The notes under the pieces: generated by a model
Seen by the model: the letters and a program-made list of their open reading frames with translations, nothing else
Database searches by the model: none
Told to the model about the DNA's origin: nothing
Shown here: positions 34,837 through 44,714 of the stretch, in pieces
Numbering within the stretch: position 1 is the stretch's first letter
Layout of the letters: every line of letters begins with the position of its first letter
Assembly: GCA_016709005.1 (NCBI GenBank)
Contig: JADJEU010000001.1
Span: 496,001-560,000 of the forward strand
From: Crocinitomicaceae bacterium
GTDB lineage: Bacteria > Bacteroidota > Bacteroidia > Flavobacteriales_D > Crocinitomicaceae
Length of the DNA: 64,000 nucleotides
Direction of reading: 5' to 3'
Program-made: the position numbers and the translations under genes

Positions 34837-37800
34837 GTGGACTCATCAGTAAATTTTGTTTTGTGGCGAATCCTCAAAATGACGGATGGGTTAACTATGA
34901 CGGAGACTTTTTACGCCGGATCTCCAGAAAATGGCTTTGGACTTGAAATCAATGGAATCAACTACTCAAACAATTGTTGTTGGAGATATCAAATTCCAGG
35001 GGTCTTTCGAACTATTCAGTTGATGGAAATTGCGGTGTCTGTTGATTGGAACGGCACGATTGCGGGAGTAGGTGTTCAATTAGTTTATAAATTTAATTCG
35101 ACAGAACTCTATTACACCACTCAAGTTACATTAACCAATAATACTGGTAGTACATTAAACAACCTATACTATTATAGAAGTTTTGACCCAGACAACAATG
35201 TTACATCTATTAGTTTGACTACTCAACTACAAATACACCATTGTCTCTCAACCAACACCTTCTTGCCCGAAAGCATTGGTTTCAGCGACTCCAACACACC
35301 TTGGTTTTCCTATGTAGGTATTGCTGCAATAGGACAGCAATTTCGTGTACTCACGGAGGATTTTCTAATAGAGATGCTCTCAGATATTTGGAACGGACAT
35401 TCCCACTTAATTGGTACTGCTGGCTCAAGTGCCTTTATTTGGATGAAGCAATCTCAATGGCAAGTAGATGCTGCTCCTGGTTCTACAACTACATATACCG
35501 TGACTGGAACTCCAATCAACCCTTGCCTCTCGATGACTATTCAAAAAGAAATTGTAGTTCATGTAGGTGTGGGTCCACTTATTAATATTACTCCGCCAAC
35601 GCCAATATGTGGCACCTTTGATTTAACTACGTTGGTTTTCAATGATGTGAATAATATTGCAGGTACGACTGTTACTTTCCATTCTGCAATTCCAACAAGC
35701 GCAACGGACATGACTAATCTTTGGCCGGGCACCACAATGGTTAGCGGTGATGTCGTTTATTTGATGATTGCCGATCCAGTAGGTGGCTGTTTTGACTATG
35801 AGCAAATAATTGTAGACTTCAGTGGAGGAACAAATGCAGGCCCTGATAACATAGCTGGACTGTGCAACTATGCGGGTACAACACTTGACCTGAACACATT
35901 GTTGGTTGGAGCAGATCCAGGAACTTGGTCAGAAACTACTTCATCTGGTCAATTCACTCCTGGAACCGGGATCTTTGATGCTTCGGGCTTAGCCGCTGGC
36001 AGCTATACATTTAATTTTACAACAGATGTTGTTGCCCCATGTATTGCTGATGTTGCGACCATGACAATTACTGTAAATCAAAATGCACTAGCTGGCGCTG
36101 ATAATACTGCTGACTTGTGCAATACAGCAGGAACTACTCTAGACCTTAATACCTTGCTTTCGGGTAATAACGGAACAGGAACTTGGGTTGAAACAAGTGC
36201 TTCAGGTCAATTCACGGCAAGTTCAGGAATTTTAGACGCTTCAGGACTAACCGCCGGGGCTTACACGTTCACATATAGTGTCAATGGAACCGCGCCTTGT
36301 GTACCAGACGTGGCCAACTTCACAGTAAACGTTCAGCAAGAAGCAAATGCAGGCTTAGACAATAGCTCAACTATCTGCAATGTAGCTGGATCAACAATAG
36401 ATTTAAACACTTTGCTTAACGGAAACAATGCCGTTGGAACATGGCTGGAAACTACCACTAGCGGTCAATTCAATGCAGGCACAGGCATCTTTGATGGTAA
36501 CGGCCTTGCGGTTGGAGTCTATACATTTACTTATACAGTTACTGGTATAGCTCCTTGCGTAACTGATGTTGCAAACTTCTCAATTACTGTGACCAACTTG
36601 CCGAACGCTGGCGCAGATAATGGAACCACCTTATGTAATACTCCAACCTCGACATTTACTTTATCTACTTTGTTAAGTGGTGCTGATCCGGGAGGAACTT
36701 GGTCTGAAACTTCAGTTGTACCATCCGGACAATTCAATGCTGGGACTTCAATACTTAACGTTGGCAACACGGCTGCAGGAACCTATACATTCGCATATAC
36801 ATTGGCGGCATCTGGTCCATGTGCAGGCGATCAGGCAATTTTTACAGTAGACATATCACAATATGCGGATGCAGGCACGGACAATGCGGCCGCGGTGTGT
36901 AACGCTCCAGGCTCTAGTATTAATTTGAATACGCTTCTGGTAGGCAATAATGGACCAGGTGTTTGGGCTGAAACGACAGCATCCGGAGCATTCAACTCCA
37001 CGACAGGCTTGTTTACTTCTGCAGGTCTTGTAGCAGGGAACTACGCATTCACTTATACAGTTCCTGCAACTGTACCTTGTGTTGCTGATGTTGCAAACTT
37101 CACCGTTGTTGTTATTGATTTACCAACAGCTGGTGCCGATAATTCAGCAGCACTTTGCAATACTTCCGGTTCAAGCATCGATCTAAACACGCTGTTAAAT
37201 GGCAATAATATCGGAGGTATATGGTCAGAAACCACCACTTCTGGTCAATTTAATCCAACAACAGGTGTGTTGACTACTGCTGGCTTAGCAACAGGTGTTT
37301 ATACTTTCAATTACTTTGTTCCGGCTATTGGCGCTTGCCCAAGTGATGTTGCAGTATTTACGATCACTGTAAATTCTGAGCCTATTATTACAGATCTTGC
37401 AGACCAAACACATTGCGATTCATATACACTTCCGGCAATCAGCGGATCAAGTTTGACTGGTAACGAAGCATATTATACTGGTCCAAACGGAACAGGGACA
37501 CAAATGAATCCGGGAGATGTCATTACTTCTTCTATCCTACTTTATATTTATGATGAAACCGGATCGACTCCAAATTGTTTTGATGAGCAAGTTGTGAACA
37601 TAACAATCAACACAACACCAACGGTTTCTTTTGTCGCGGATACGTTGTCTGGATGTGCACCTTTAGTTGTAAACTTTACTAATACAACACCTGGTGCTGT
37701 TCAAAACTGCGTTTGGAATTTTGGTGATGGATATGGTCAACTTTGCGGAAACATCCAACACACATTTTTGAATCCTGGGGTATATACAGTATCTCTCACG

Positions 37801-38403
37801 CTGCAATCTTCAAGTGGATGTCAAAACTCAACTACTTACACCAATTATATAACTGTAGTTGAACAACCAGACGCAGGTTTTGTTTTTTCACCACAAATAC
37901 CAGACATCTACAATTCTGAAGTCACATTCACAAACTCATCTACTGATGCAACTCATTATGTTTGGGAATTTGGTGATGGAGGCACATCGACTGATACAAA
38001 TACAATTCACTTGTATCCGCAAATAGGAAACGTAGATTACTTAGCTACACTTTATGCTTACAATGATTACGGTTGTGAAGACAGCGTATCACAAATTGTA
38101 ACTGTTCAGGATGTTCTGACATTCTTCATCCCAAATACTTTTACCCCTGATGGAGATGAACTCAATCAAAGCTTCATGCCGGTCTTTACGTCTGGAATTG
38201 ATCCTTATGATTTCCACATGATCATTTTCAACCGTTGGGGTCAAGTGCTATTCGAAACTTATGATTACACATACGGATGGGCAGGAACTTATGGTGATCA
38301 AGGTTTAGTTGATGACGGAACTTATATTTGGCAGATTGAGTTCAAGGAAACAATGTCAGATAAACGACATAGTTATAGAGGACACTTAACTGTTCTTAAG
38401 TAA
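34837..38403 (+). CDS. large surface adhesin with six tandem repeats, PKD domains and CHU_C type B sorting domain
   Basis: A 1,188-residue frame; the ~30 first residues are out of frame and the true gene starts at 34657. From ~residue 30 comes a globular domain (SPENGFGLEINGINYSN). About six ~86-residue repeats follow at 35833-37380, each with DN...(L/I/V)CN...LNTLL.G....G.WxET..SG.F and YTFxY. Two PKD domains (CVWNFGDGYGQ, YVWEFGDGG) and a gliding-motility-associated C-terminal domain (FFIPNTFTPDGDELNQSF ... DDGTYIWQIEFKE) end it. Probably exported by T9SS and held at the surface, like SprB-type adhesins. Confidence 0.87.
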   Translation: MDSSVNFVLWRILKMTDGLTMTETFYAGSPENGFGLEINGINYSNNCCWRYQIPGVFRTIQLMEIAVSVDWNGTIAGVGVQLVYKFNSTELYYTTQVTLTNNTGSTLNNLYYYRSFDPDNNVTSISLTTQLQIHHCLSTNTFLPESIGFSDSNTPWFSYVGIAAIGQQFRVLTEDFLIEMLSDIWNGHSHLIGTAGSSAFIWMKQSQWQVDAAPGSTTTYTVTGTPINPCLSMTIQKEIVVHVGVGPLINITPPTPICGTFDLTTLVFNDVNNIAGTTVTFHSAIPTSATDMTNLWPGTTMVSGDVVYLMIADPVGGCFDYEQIIVDFSGGTNAGPDNIAGLCNYAGTTLDLNTLLVGADPGTWSETTSSGQFTPGTGIFDASGLAAGSYTFNFTTDVVAPCIADVATMTITVNQNALAGADNTADLCNTAGTTLDLNTLLSGNNGTGTWVETSASGQFTASSGILDASGLTAGAYTFTYSVNGTAPCVPDVANFTVNVQQEANAGLDNSSTICNVAGSTIDLNTLLNGNNAVGTWLETTTSGQFNAGTGIFDGNGLAVGVYTFTYTVTGIAPCVTDVANFSITVTNLPNAGADNGTTLCNTPTSTFTLSTLLSGADPGGTWSETSVVPSGQFNAGTSILNVGNTAAGTYTFAYTLAASGPCAGDQAIFTVDISQYADAGTDNAAAVCNAPGSSINLNTLLVGNNGPGVWAETTASGAFNSTTGLFTSAGLVAGNYAFTYTVPATVPCVADVANFTVVVIDLPTAGADNSAALCNTSGSSIDLNTLLNGNNIGGIWSETTTSGQFNPTTGVLTTAGLATGVYTFNYFVPAIGACPSDVAVFTITVNSEPIITDLADQTHCDSYTLPAISGSSLTGNEAYYTGPNGTGTQMNPGDVITSSILLYIYDETGSTPNCFDEQVVNITINTTPTVSFVADTLSGCAPLVVNFTNTTPGAVQNCVWNFGDGYGQLCGNIQHTFLNPGVYTVSLTLQSSSGCQNSTTYTNYITVVEQPDAGFVFSPQIPDIYNSEVTFTNSSTDATHYVWEFGDGGTSTDTNTIHLYPQIGNVDYLATLYAYNDYGCEDSVSQIVTVQDVLTFFIPNTFTPDGDELNQSFMPVFTSGIDPYDFHMIIFNRWGQVLFETYDYTYGWAGTYGDQGLVDDGTYIWQIEFKETMSDKRHSYRGHLTVLK
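35833..37380 (+). repeat. six tandem ~258-bp coding repeats
   Basis: Repeats of 85-87 residues within the adhesin. They are clearly homologous at protein level but diverged at DNA level, with shared words LNTLL, GQF and YTF. Boundaries are approximate; each unit begins (N)AG.DN and ends before the next. Confidence 0.75.
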
Positions 38404-38425
38404 AATATTATTCAATTAATTTTAA

Positions 38426-38458
38426 AAAGTCCCGTCTATTTGGCGGGACTTTTTTTTT
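38426..38458 (+). terminator. rho-independent terminator of the adhesin gene
   Basis: Nine-bp stem AAAGTCCCG / CGGGACTTT followed by a T-run of ten. Confidence 0.9.
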
Positions 38459-39125
38459 GATATATTCAATGTAGTAATACCAGCCTTTCAAAAAGCAACT
38501 TTATCTGAAGCCATACTTTTTGATATAGGTTAGTCAAAATAACAAAATCCTATAACCACTAAAACACGTGCAGAAATTGGAATTAGTTCTGGCTATCTAC
38601 TATTACCTGCTGGTGCTATTTTCTGGTCGTTACAATCGTTTGATTTCCTAGTTTCTTTATTGATCTAATGTGTATGCTTATAAATTGTCTATCTGTAAGG
38701 CACTAATGGATTAAGTAAATCCATTTAGGATAAGTTCATCTCAACAACATCACATTTATTTAATGGCTAAGCGCTTGGGGTCGCACAAGGCTGTTTGATA
38801 ATCTTATTGGCTGATATCGTCAAAAGAAGAAACTTATTTTAATCTAAAAGCTTAATGATCTGCCTTGGCCTCTATTGATCATCGGTGTTCCAATGCTGTT
38901 TTTACACTTGCTCTGTCAAAAAGGCAAAATAAAAAATGAAGATTTGCAAGATTTAAAAATGGCAGTGCTTCTGGTTCTATAGTCACTTTTCCTGCAATCA
39001 TTTTAGCAGGGATGCTTGCCTTTGAACTATCAGGCGAAAATAAGCACACAGCATTAATTACAATTGTATCAATGCGCATCTCCATAGAGATTTGGAATAA
39101 TCACTTCAAAAAACGACCCCAAAAA
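38459..39125 (+). pseudogene. possible remnant of a membrane-protein gene in an otherwise gene-free stretch
   Basis: No intact gene is present over ~670 bp. Protein-like pieces occur on the plus strand in shifting frames: near 38555-38665 a membrane-like piece (TRAEIGISSGYLLLPAGAIF, then WSLQSFDFLVSLLI); near 38870 IIGVPMLFLHLLCQKGKIKN; near 38950-39080 GSIVTFPAIILAGMLAFELS and then GENKHTALITIVSM. Hydrophobicity and composition look coding. Either a decayed gene or an assembly patch full of indels. Family not recognised. Confidence 0.3.
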
Positions 39126-39130
39126 AAGCA

Positions 39131-39160
39131 AAAAAAATCCCGACACGAGGCCGGGATTTA
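39131..39160 (-). terminator. terminator of citrate synthase
   Basis: On the minus strand AAATCCCG pairs with CGGGATTT around a nine-base loop, followed by a T-run; it begins right at the gltA stop. Confidence 0.85.
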
Positions 39161-39162
39161 GA

Positions 39163-40449
39163 TTATTTTCTTTGATCAAGCGGAATATAGGCCCGATCTG
39201 TTTTTCCGGTGTAAATCTGGCGTGGACGACCAATTGGCTCACCTCCTTGACGCATTTCTTTCCATTGAGCAATCCAACCTGGAAGACGACCAAGTGCAAA
39301 CATAACCGTGAACATTTCAGTTGGAATACCTAATGCACGATAAATTATTCCCGAATAAAAATCTACGTTTGGATACAAGTTTCTTGATTTGAAATACTCA
39401 TCTTCCAATGCAACTTTCTCTAATTTTTTAGCGATTTCCAAGATTGGATCATTCACTCCAAGTGCTGCCAATACTTCATCCGCTGCTTTTTTAATGATTT
39501 TTGCACGCGGATCAAAGTTCTTGTAAACACGGTGACCAAAGCCCATCAAACGGAACGGATCATCTTTGTCTTTTGCTTTTAAAACATATTTGTCAACATC
39601 TCCACCATCGGCTTTAATCGCTTCAAGCATTTCAATTACCTCTTGATTTGCACCGCCGTGAAGTGGACCCCAAAGTGCAGAAACACCTGCAGAGATTGAT
39701 GCAAAAAGTCCGGCATGGGATGAACCAACAATTCTAACAGTTGATGTAGAACAATTCTGTTCGTGATCCGCATGAAGGATGAGCAACTTATCTAAAGCAT
39801 CAACAACTACCGGATTAATTTTATATTCTTCGGTTGGAATAGCAAACATCAAACGAAGGAAATTTTCAACGTATCCTTTTGAGTTATCATAATAGTTTAA
39901 CGGATGTCCAACTTTGGTGCGATATACCCAAGAACACAAAACCACAAATTTACCGATAGTTTTACATACAGCGTGATACATATCATGCTCTGATTTAACA
40001 TCAACCGGTTTTGGATTAAATGCTGTCAATGCACTTGTCAAAGCAGAGAGCACGCCCATTGGATGAGCTGACGCAGGAAAACCATCAATGATGTTTTTCA
40101 TTTCCTCATTCACCAAAGTGTAACGACGAATATCGTCCTCAAACTTCTTTAGTTGCGCTTTTGTCGGAAGTTCACCAAAAACCAATAGATAACATACTTC
40201 CAAAAATCCAGCATGTTCAGCTAATGATTCAATTGAGTACCCTCTGTAATGTAAAATACCTAACTCTCCGTCAAGAAAGGTAATAGCGCTTTCGCAAGCA
40301 CCCGTGTTTTTATATCCACGATCCATTGTGATGTAACCAGTCAGGTCGCGTAATTTTGAAATATCGATTGCTTTTTCGTTCTCAGTTCCAGTGATAATGG
40401 GTAATTCGATGGTCTTATCTCCCAAAACGATTTTTGCTACTTCGCTCAT
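39163..40449 (-). CDS. gltA: citrate synthase
   Basis: About 428 residues from ATG (MSEVAKIVLGDKTIELPIIT); a GTG 54 bp upstream adds a non-conserved tail. Type II (NADH-regulated hexameric size class) citrate synthase, condensing acetyl-CoA and oxaloacetate at the entry of the TCA cycle. Catalytic region HADHEQNCSTSTVR, SSHAGLFASISAGVSALWGP and LHGGANQEV, then GFGHRVYKNFDPRAK; the catalytic Asp is in the NVDFYSGI loop. Monocistronic with its own terminator. Confidence 0.95.
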   Translation of the reverse strand: MSEVAKIVLGDKTIELPIITGTENEKAIDISKLRDLTGYITMDRGYKNTGACESAITFLDGELGILHYRGYSIESLAEHAGFLEVCYLLVFGELPTKAQLKKFEDDIRRYTLVNEEMKNIIDGFPASAHPMGVLSALTSALTAFNPKPVDVKSEHDMYHAVCKTIGKFVVLCSWVYRTKVGHPLNYYDNSKGYVENFLRLMFAIPTEEYKINPVVVDALDKLLILHADHEQNCSTSTVRIVGSSHAGLFASISAGVSALWGPLHGGANQEVIEMLEAIKADGGDVDKYVLKAKDKDDPFRLMGFGHRVYKNFDPRAKIIKKAADEVLAALGVNDPILEIAKKLEKVALEDEYFKSRNLYPNVDFYSGIIYRALGIPTEMFTVMFALGRLPGWIAQWKEMRQGGEPIGRPRQIYTGKTDRAYIPLDQRK

Positions 40450-40633
40450 TGTATAATTAGATTTAGGTTCTTGGAATCCGCTGTGCGGGTTAATTTTCGA
40501 CACTAATATAGTGGCTTTGATAAACCGTTTTACAAAAAACTTGAACTTTTTTTCTGGAGAGAACAGAAGTGACAGGAATCAGGAAATCTTTTTTGGCATT
40601 GTTCCTTGTCAAAGAATGAATTATGGCGAAAGA

Positions 40634-41158
40634 TTATTTTTCCACGTAACCCCTTAACGCCAGCAGCAATTCTGTTGGTTTCTGAAACCCAATGAGGGTT
40701 CCAATTTTAACCTCCTTTTTAGAAAGTACCACAAAGGATGGAAAACTCATTTTTCCACTGAGCAGGTTTACAGCAAGTTCATTATATCCTTTACCATTAA
40801 ACATTTTGTACTCATACAATACTTCTTTATAAGCGATCGGATCTTTTGATTCAGCATTCATTTTCACCGCATAAAAATGTTCATTCATATATTCTACGAC
40901 TGCTGAATCCTTGAATGTTGATTGATCCATTTTTTTACACCAACCACACCAATCTGTATAAATGTCTATGAAGAAAAATTTCTTTTCCTCTTTGTTTCTA
41001 TCTGCTGCCGTTTCCAAATCAAGCCATTCTATTGATGCTTGAGGTGTGGATTCATTTAACTGAATTTGCCCAAGTCTATTTCCAAAAAAAATTGCATCTG
41101 CTCCAAAAACATGCAGCGCCAAGACAAATAGAAAAACAGTTAATCCAGATCTAAACAT
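40634..41158 (-). CDS. secreted thioredoxin-like protein
   Basis: A 174-residue exported thioredoxin-fold protein with a signal peptide (LTVFLFVLALHVFGADA). Active site TDWCGWCKKMD gives a CxxC redox pair, and MSFPSFVVLS supplies the cis-Pro. The segment DAAVVEYMN-like/EHFYAVKMNAE is typical of the thioredoxin_7/DUF255-related group. Likely a periplasmic disulfide reductase or isomerase. Its start is 4 bp from the S9 peptidase stop, so the two are probably one operon. Confidence 0.85.
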   Translation of the reverse strand: MFRSGLTVFLFVLALHVFGADAIFFGNRLGQIQLNESTPQASIEWLDLETAADRNKEEKKFFFIDIYTDWCGWCKKMDQSTFKDSAVVEYMNEHFYAVKMNAESKDPIAYKEVLYEYKMFNGKGYNELAVNLLSGKMSFPSFVVLSKKEVKIGTLIGFQKPTELLLALRGYVEK

Positions 41159-41161
41159 AAA

Positions 41162-43318
41162 CTACAAATTTTCTAGAGTGTAAGCGAGCATTTTATTGTA
41201 AAGATGCAGACGTGTGAATCCACCATAGATGCCGTGGTTCTTATTGGTGTAGATAAACATATCGAAGTCTTTATTTTTCTTTACCAACGCATCAATCATC
41301 TCCATTGAATTTTGCACATGCACATTGTCGTCACCTGAACCGTGAATTAAAAGAAATTTACCTTTCAATTTATCAACGTGATTAATGGGTGAATTATCAT
41401 CATACCCTGCTGCATTTTCCTGCGGTGTACGCATGAAGCGCTCAGTATAAATATTATCATACCAACGCCAGTTTGTAACGGGTGCCACTGCAATTCCCAT
41501 TTTAAAAACATCTGCACCTTTTGTCATGCAAAGCGCAGTCATGTAACCGCCATAACTCCAACCCATCACTCCTATTCTGGCAGCATCCACATAAGGCCAT
41601 TGACCAACTTCTTTTGCCGCAGCAATCATATCTTCTGTTTCCAGTTTTCCTAATTGCAAATAGGTTGATTTTTTAAATTCAGCGCCGCGATACATGGTTC
41701 CGCGTGTATCAACTGAAATCACTATATACCCGTTTTGTACAAGCAACTGATTATAAAAGCTGCCACTTCCACCCCACTGATCAATTACTGTATTGTGACC
41801 AGGACCATTGTAAATTGTAAAATAGACAGGGTACTTTTTGGTTGCGTCAAAATTAGTTGGTTTAATGATGTAAGCATTTAAATCCTGATCAACGCCTTTG
41901 ACGGTAATGAATTCTGTTTTGGCTAAATCATATTCAGTCAACTTTGTTTTTAAAGCAGCATTGTCTTTCAACATTTCTACTTGTTTTCCATCTGCCGTAT
42001 GCATACTGATTTCATACGGTTGGTTGATATTGGAATACGTATTCATGTAATATTTCATTCCTGTGCTAAACTCGGCTTCGTTGTGGCCTTTCTTTGTTGA
42101 GAGCATTTTTTTTCCAGAACCATCTGATTTGATAGAATAAAGTGATTGATACATGGCCCCTTCTTCGGCTGACATGAAATAAATTGTGCCGCTGTTTTCA
42201 TCGATACCTTTTAATTCTGTTACATCCCATTTTCCAGTGGTGATTTGTTTTTCTTCACCGGTAAACTTGATAAGGTAGATATGTTTGTATCCATCCTTTT
42301 CACTGGTGCGCAAAAATGAATTTCCATCTTTTAAAAAGATCAGATTATTATCAACTTCCACATAAGTATCACTCTTATCTGTGTAGATTGATTTACCAGC
42401 AATATCACCTGAGCCGCTGCAATCTGCCATTGCATAAGTTAATTCACTTTGATGACGATTCATGACCAGATAAATCAGTTTATTATCGTCATTTGTCCAC
42501 TTCATTCTTGGAATATATTCATACGATCCATAATTCACTTTGCGCATTGATTTATCTGCAAGCGAATAAACATGTAAGGTCAATTTCGAATTGTCTTCAC
42601 CAGCTTTAGGATATTTGAAGGTATACGGTTCCGGATAAGTACCTCCTCTATAATAATCCATTGTGAAATCTTTTACAGCACTTTCATCAAATTTCAAAAA
42701 AGCAATTTTAGTCCCGTTTGGCGACCAATGGAAGGCTTTTGTTACTTCAAATTCTTCTTCATAAACCCAATCAGTTGAGCCGTTAATGATTGCATTTTGT
42801 TTTCCATCAGTTGTTACTTGAGTCAAACTATTATCCGCAAGATTTCGGATATAAATATTATTCTCAAAAACAAAAGCAACTTTAGATCCATCGGGTGAAA
42901 AATCTGCAAGCATCTGCGCGCCTTTGTCAAAGAGTTGAGTTGATTTTTTTGTTTTCAGATCAACCACATAATATTCCGCCGTAAAACTTCTGCGATAAAT
43001 GGAGGTTACTTTTGTTGCAATTAAAACTTTTGTTTCATCTGAATTGAAAAAATAATCATCGATTGAAATACCTGTGAGCTCATTACCATCCAAAATTGTG
43101 GCAACAGGTTTAGAGAAATTTTTATAACTGTATTTGACAATTTTATTCTCCTCTAATGCAGAAAAATGTTCGCCATCATTCATGGAAGAAACAGAATAAA
43201 CATACTCAGGTGAAAATTCTCTGCTTGCCCAGATTAATTGATTGGAAAGCTCTTTTTTCTGACCAATAACTGGCAAAGTTGAAAGAAGTAAAAAGAGAAT
43301 AAGAAAAGATGAACGCAT
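41162..43318 (-). CDS. S9 family peptidase, dipeptidyl-peptidase IV type
   Basis: A 718-residue exported serine peptidase. Signal peptide MRSSFLILFLLLSTLPVIGQ; DPPIV N-terminal beta-propeller (~40-450) with NAIINGSTDWVYEEEFEVTK, which supplies the Glu pair binding the substrate amino terminus; alpha/beta-hydrolase catalytic domain with the nucleophile in VMGWSYGGYMT, Asp in HGSGDDNVHVQ and His in NKNHGIYGG. It removes X-Pro/X-Ala dipeptides from peptides in the periplasm. Full length. Confidence 0.94.
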   Translation of the reverse strand: MRSSFLILFLLLSTLPVIGQKKELSNQLIWASREFSPEYVYSVSSMNDGEHFSALEENKIVKYSYKNFSKPVATILDGNELTGISIDDYFFNSDETKVLIATKVTSIYRRSFTAEYYVVDLKTKKSTQLFDKGAQMLADFSPDGSKVAFVFENNIYIRNLADNSLTQVTTDGKQNAIINGSTDWVYEEEFEVTKAFHWSPNGTKIAFLKFDESAVKDFTMDYYRGGTYPEPYTFKYPKAGEDNSKLTLHVYSLADKSMRKVNYGSYEYIPRMKWTNDDNKLIYLVMNRHQSELTYAMADCSGSGDIAGKSIYTDKSDTYVEVDNNLIFLKDGNSFLRTSEKDGYKHIYLIKFTGEEKQITTGKWDVTELKGIDENSGTIYFMSAEEGAMYQSLYSIKSDGSGKKMLSTKKGHNEAEFSTGMKYYMNTYSNINQPYEISMHTADGKQVEMLKDNAALKTKLTEYDLAKTEFITVKGVDQDLNAYIIKPTNFDATKKYPVYFTIYNGPGHNTVIDQWGGSGSFYNQLLVQNGYIVISVDTRGTMYRGAEFKKSTYLQLGKLETEDMIAAAKEVGQWPYVDAARIGVMGWSYGGYMTALCMTKGADVFKMGIAVAPVTNWRWYDNIYTERFMRTPQENAAGYDDNSPINHVDKLKGKFLLIHGSGDDNVHVQNSMEMIDALVKKNKDFDMFIYTNKNHGIYGGFTRLHLYNKMLAYTLENL

Positions 43319-43418
43319 AATTTTAGTGCTGTTTGTTTGAATGACTAAGTTATCAATAATTCTGCCAGCCTTATGTGAATTTGGATAGACTGACTTATAA
43401 ACGGATAGAAGGAATTTA

Positions 43419-43820
43419 TCAACTTCCCATTTTTACGATATGATCAAACTCTGTTTTTTGCAGAGGCATAACTGATAGACGGGCTTGTTTGATCAAATAA
43501 ATATTTTGTAGCTTTTTTTCTTCACGAATTGCATTAAGTGGAACGCTTTTCTTTAAAGGTTCAACTGGTTTCAAATCAACTGCACTCCAATCATCTGTTG
43601 TTGTTGGATCCTGATAGGCTTCTTTAGAAACTTCTGCAATACCGACTACTTCAAGTCCCTCCATACTGTGATAAAAAAGAACCTGATCTCCTTTCTTCAT
43701 TTCGCGAAGATTTTTTCGGCCGGGGTAACTTCTTACTCCATCCCAGACTGCCATACCTTCTTTAACAAACTTATCCCAGGAGAATGTCGTAGGTTCTGAT
43801 TTTACTAGCCAGTAATTCAT
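43419..43820 (-). CDS. EVE domain protein
   Basis: A 133-residue single EVE domain (PUA-like fold). Starts MNYWLVKSEPTTFSWDKF, with GVRSYPGRKNLREMKKGDQV and LFYHSMEGLEVVGIAEV, the family core. EVE domains bind modified bases in DNA or RNA. Soluble, monocistronic. The specific ligand is unknown. Confidence 0.9.
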   Translation of the reverse strand: MNYWLVKSEPTTFSWDKFVKEGMAVWDGVRSYPGRKNLREMKKGDQVLFYHSMEGLEVVGIAEVSKEAYQDPTTTDDWSAVDLKPVEPLKKSVPLNAIREEKKLQNIYLIKQARLSVMPLQKTEFDHIVKMGS

Positions 43821-43919
43821 ATCGCGATTTAATTGAATACACTAAAACTATTCAATTTTCGTATCTTTAACTTGAAACCAATCAAAAAAAAATCATTGTA
43901 GTTTTATTAAACAGTGCAA

Positions 43920-44714
43920 ATGAAATTTTCCGTTAATTCAATAGCTATTGCAATTTTAATCCTTTTGGTTTCATGCCGGCATGATTCTAAGATACTATCG
44001 TTAGCATTATCCGCTGATACGATAACTAACATTTCTGACACGTTAGCCGTAATCGGTTTTTCCATTTTAAAGAAGTTACCCGGCATCTGGCATGGGCCAG
44101 TTACTTCTGCAACGCCTCTGGGCAGCTATCAGGAATGGATTGTAGACTTCAGACCAATTTCATCTGCTCAGATATCTGCAAAAAATGAATTAGATTCTCT
44201 GAATGATATTTTCATGAGTTTTTTTATTGCAAAATATGACAGCACATTTATGATGTTCTTTAGAAATGGAGGCGGCTTTGCAGGTCAGGTTCGTAACTCT
44301 TATATGAAGATTGACAGCGTTTATGAAAGTTCCAACCTGTGCTTTTACAGATTTGTAGATCCTATTTCTGGTGGTGATCGAGTAGATACTGATATTACGT
44401 TTAAAGAAGACAGTTTGATTATGCATGTACATACCAATGTTTACAATACGTTGAGTACTCCTACCACACACATGATTTGGAAAGCTGTTTTGAAGGATAC
44501 AACATCAGCGCAAAATGCCATTGATCATTTTGATTATCCTCAAAAAGTGGTGGTAAAAAATTTCAGTACAACATTTGATGGATTGTCTGAAGCCGTTTTC
44601 TATTCTGCATCTGTTGATCCCTATCCAGAGCAAGATCAACCTTATTTAGGCATCTCAAATGTAACAGTTAATATTACAAATCCTCCAGTAATAGATCCAG
44701 CAAAAAAGTATTGA
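43920..44714 (+). CDS. lipoprotein, main part (frameshifted near its end)
   Basis: About 264 residues from ATG (MKFSVNSIAIAILILLVSC), a lipoprotein leader with Cys in LLVSCRHD. The mature part is beta-rich with no known catalytic motif. Its last residues, DPAKKY, precede a stop caused by a missing A in AAAAAA; with one more A it reads DPAKKVLIIVTTQPLFDGF and continues to 44995. Intact length ~358 residues. Family not recognised. Confidence 0.65.
   Translation: MKFSVNSIAIAILILLVSCRHDSKILSLALSADTITNISDTLAVIGFSILKKLPGIWHGPVTSATPLGSYQEWIVDFRPISSAQISAKNELDSLNDIFMSFFIAKYDSTFMMFFRNGGGFAGQVRNSYMKIDSVYESSNLCFYRFVDPISGGDRVDTDITFKEDSLIMHVHTNVYNTLSTPTTHMIWKAVLKDTTSAQNAIDHFDYPQKVVVKNFSTTFDGLSEAVFYSASVDPYPEQDQPYLGISNVTVNITNPPVIDPAKKY

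Noticed and set aside
35833..37380. Regularly spaced repeats suggesting a CRISPR array
   Set aside because: Unit length ~258 bp, fully coding, diverged at DNA level; no short identical repeats with unique spacers.
38879..39085. Minus-strand ORF of 68 residues upstream of gltA terminator
   Set aside because: Composition is poor and the plus strand reads as membrane-protein remnants; probably a shadow.
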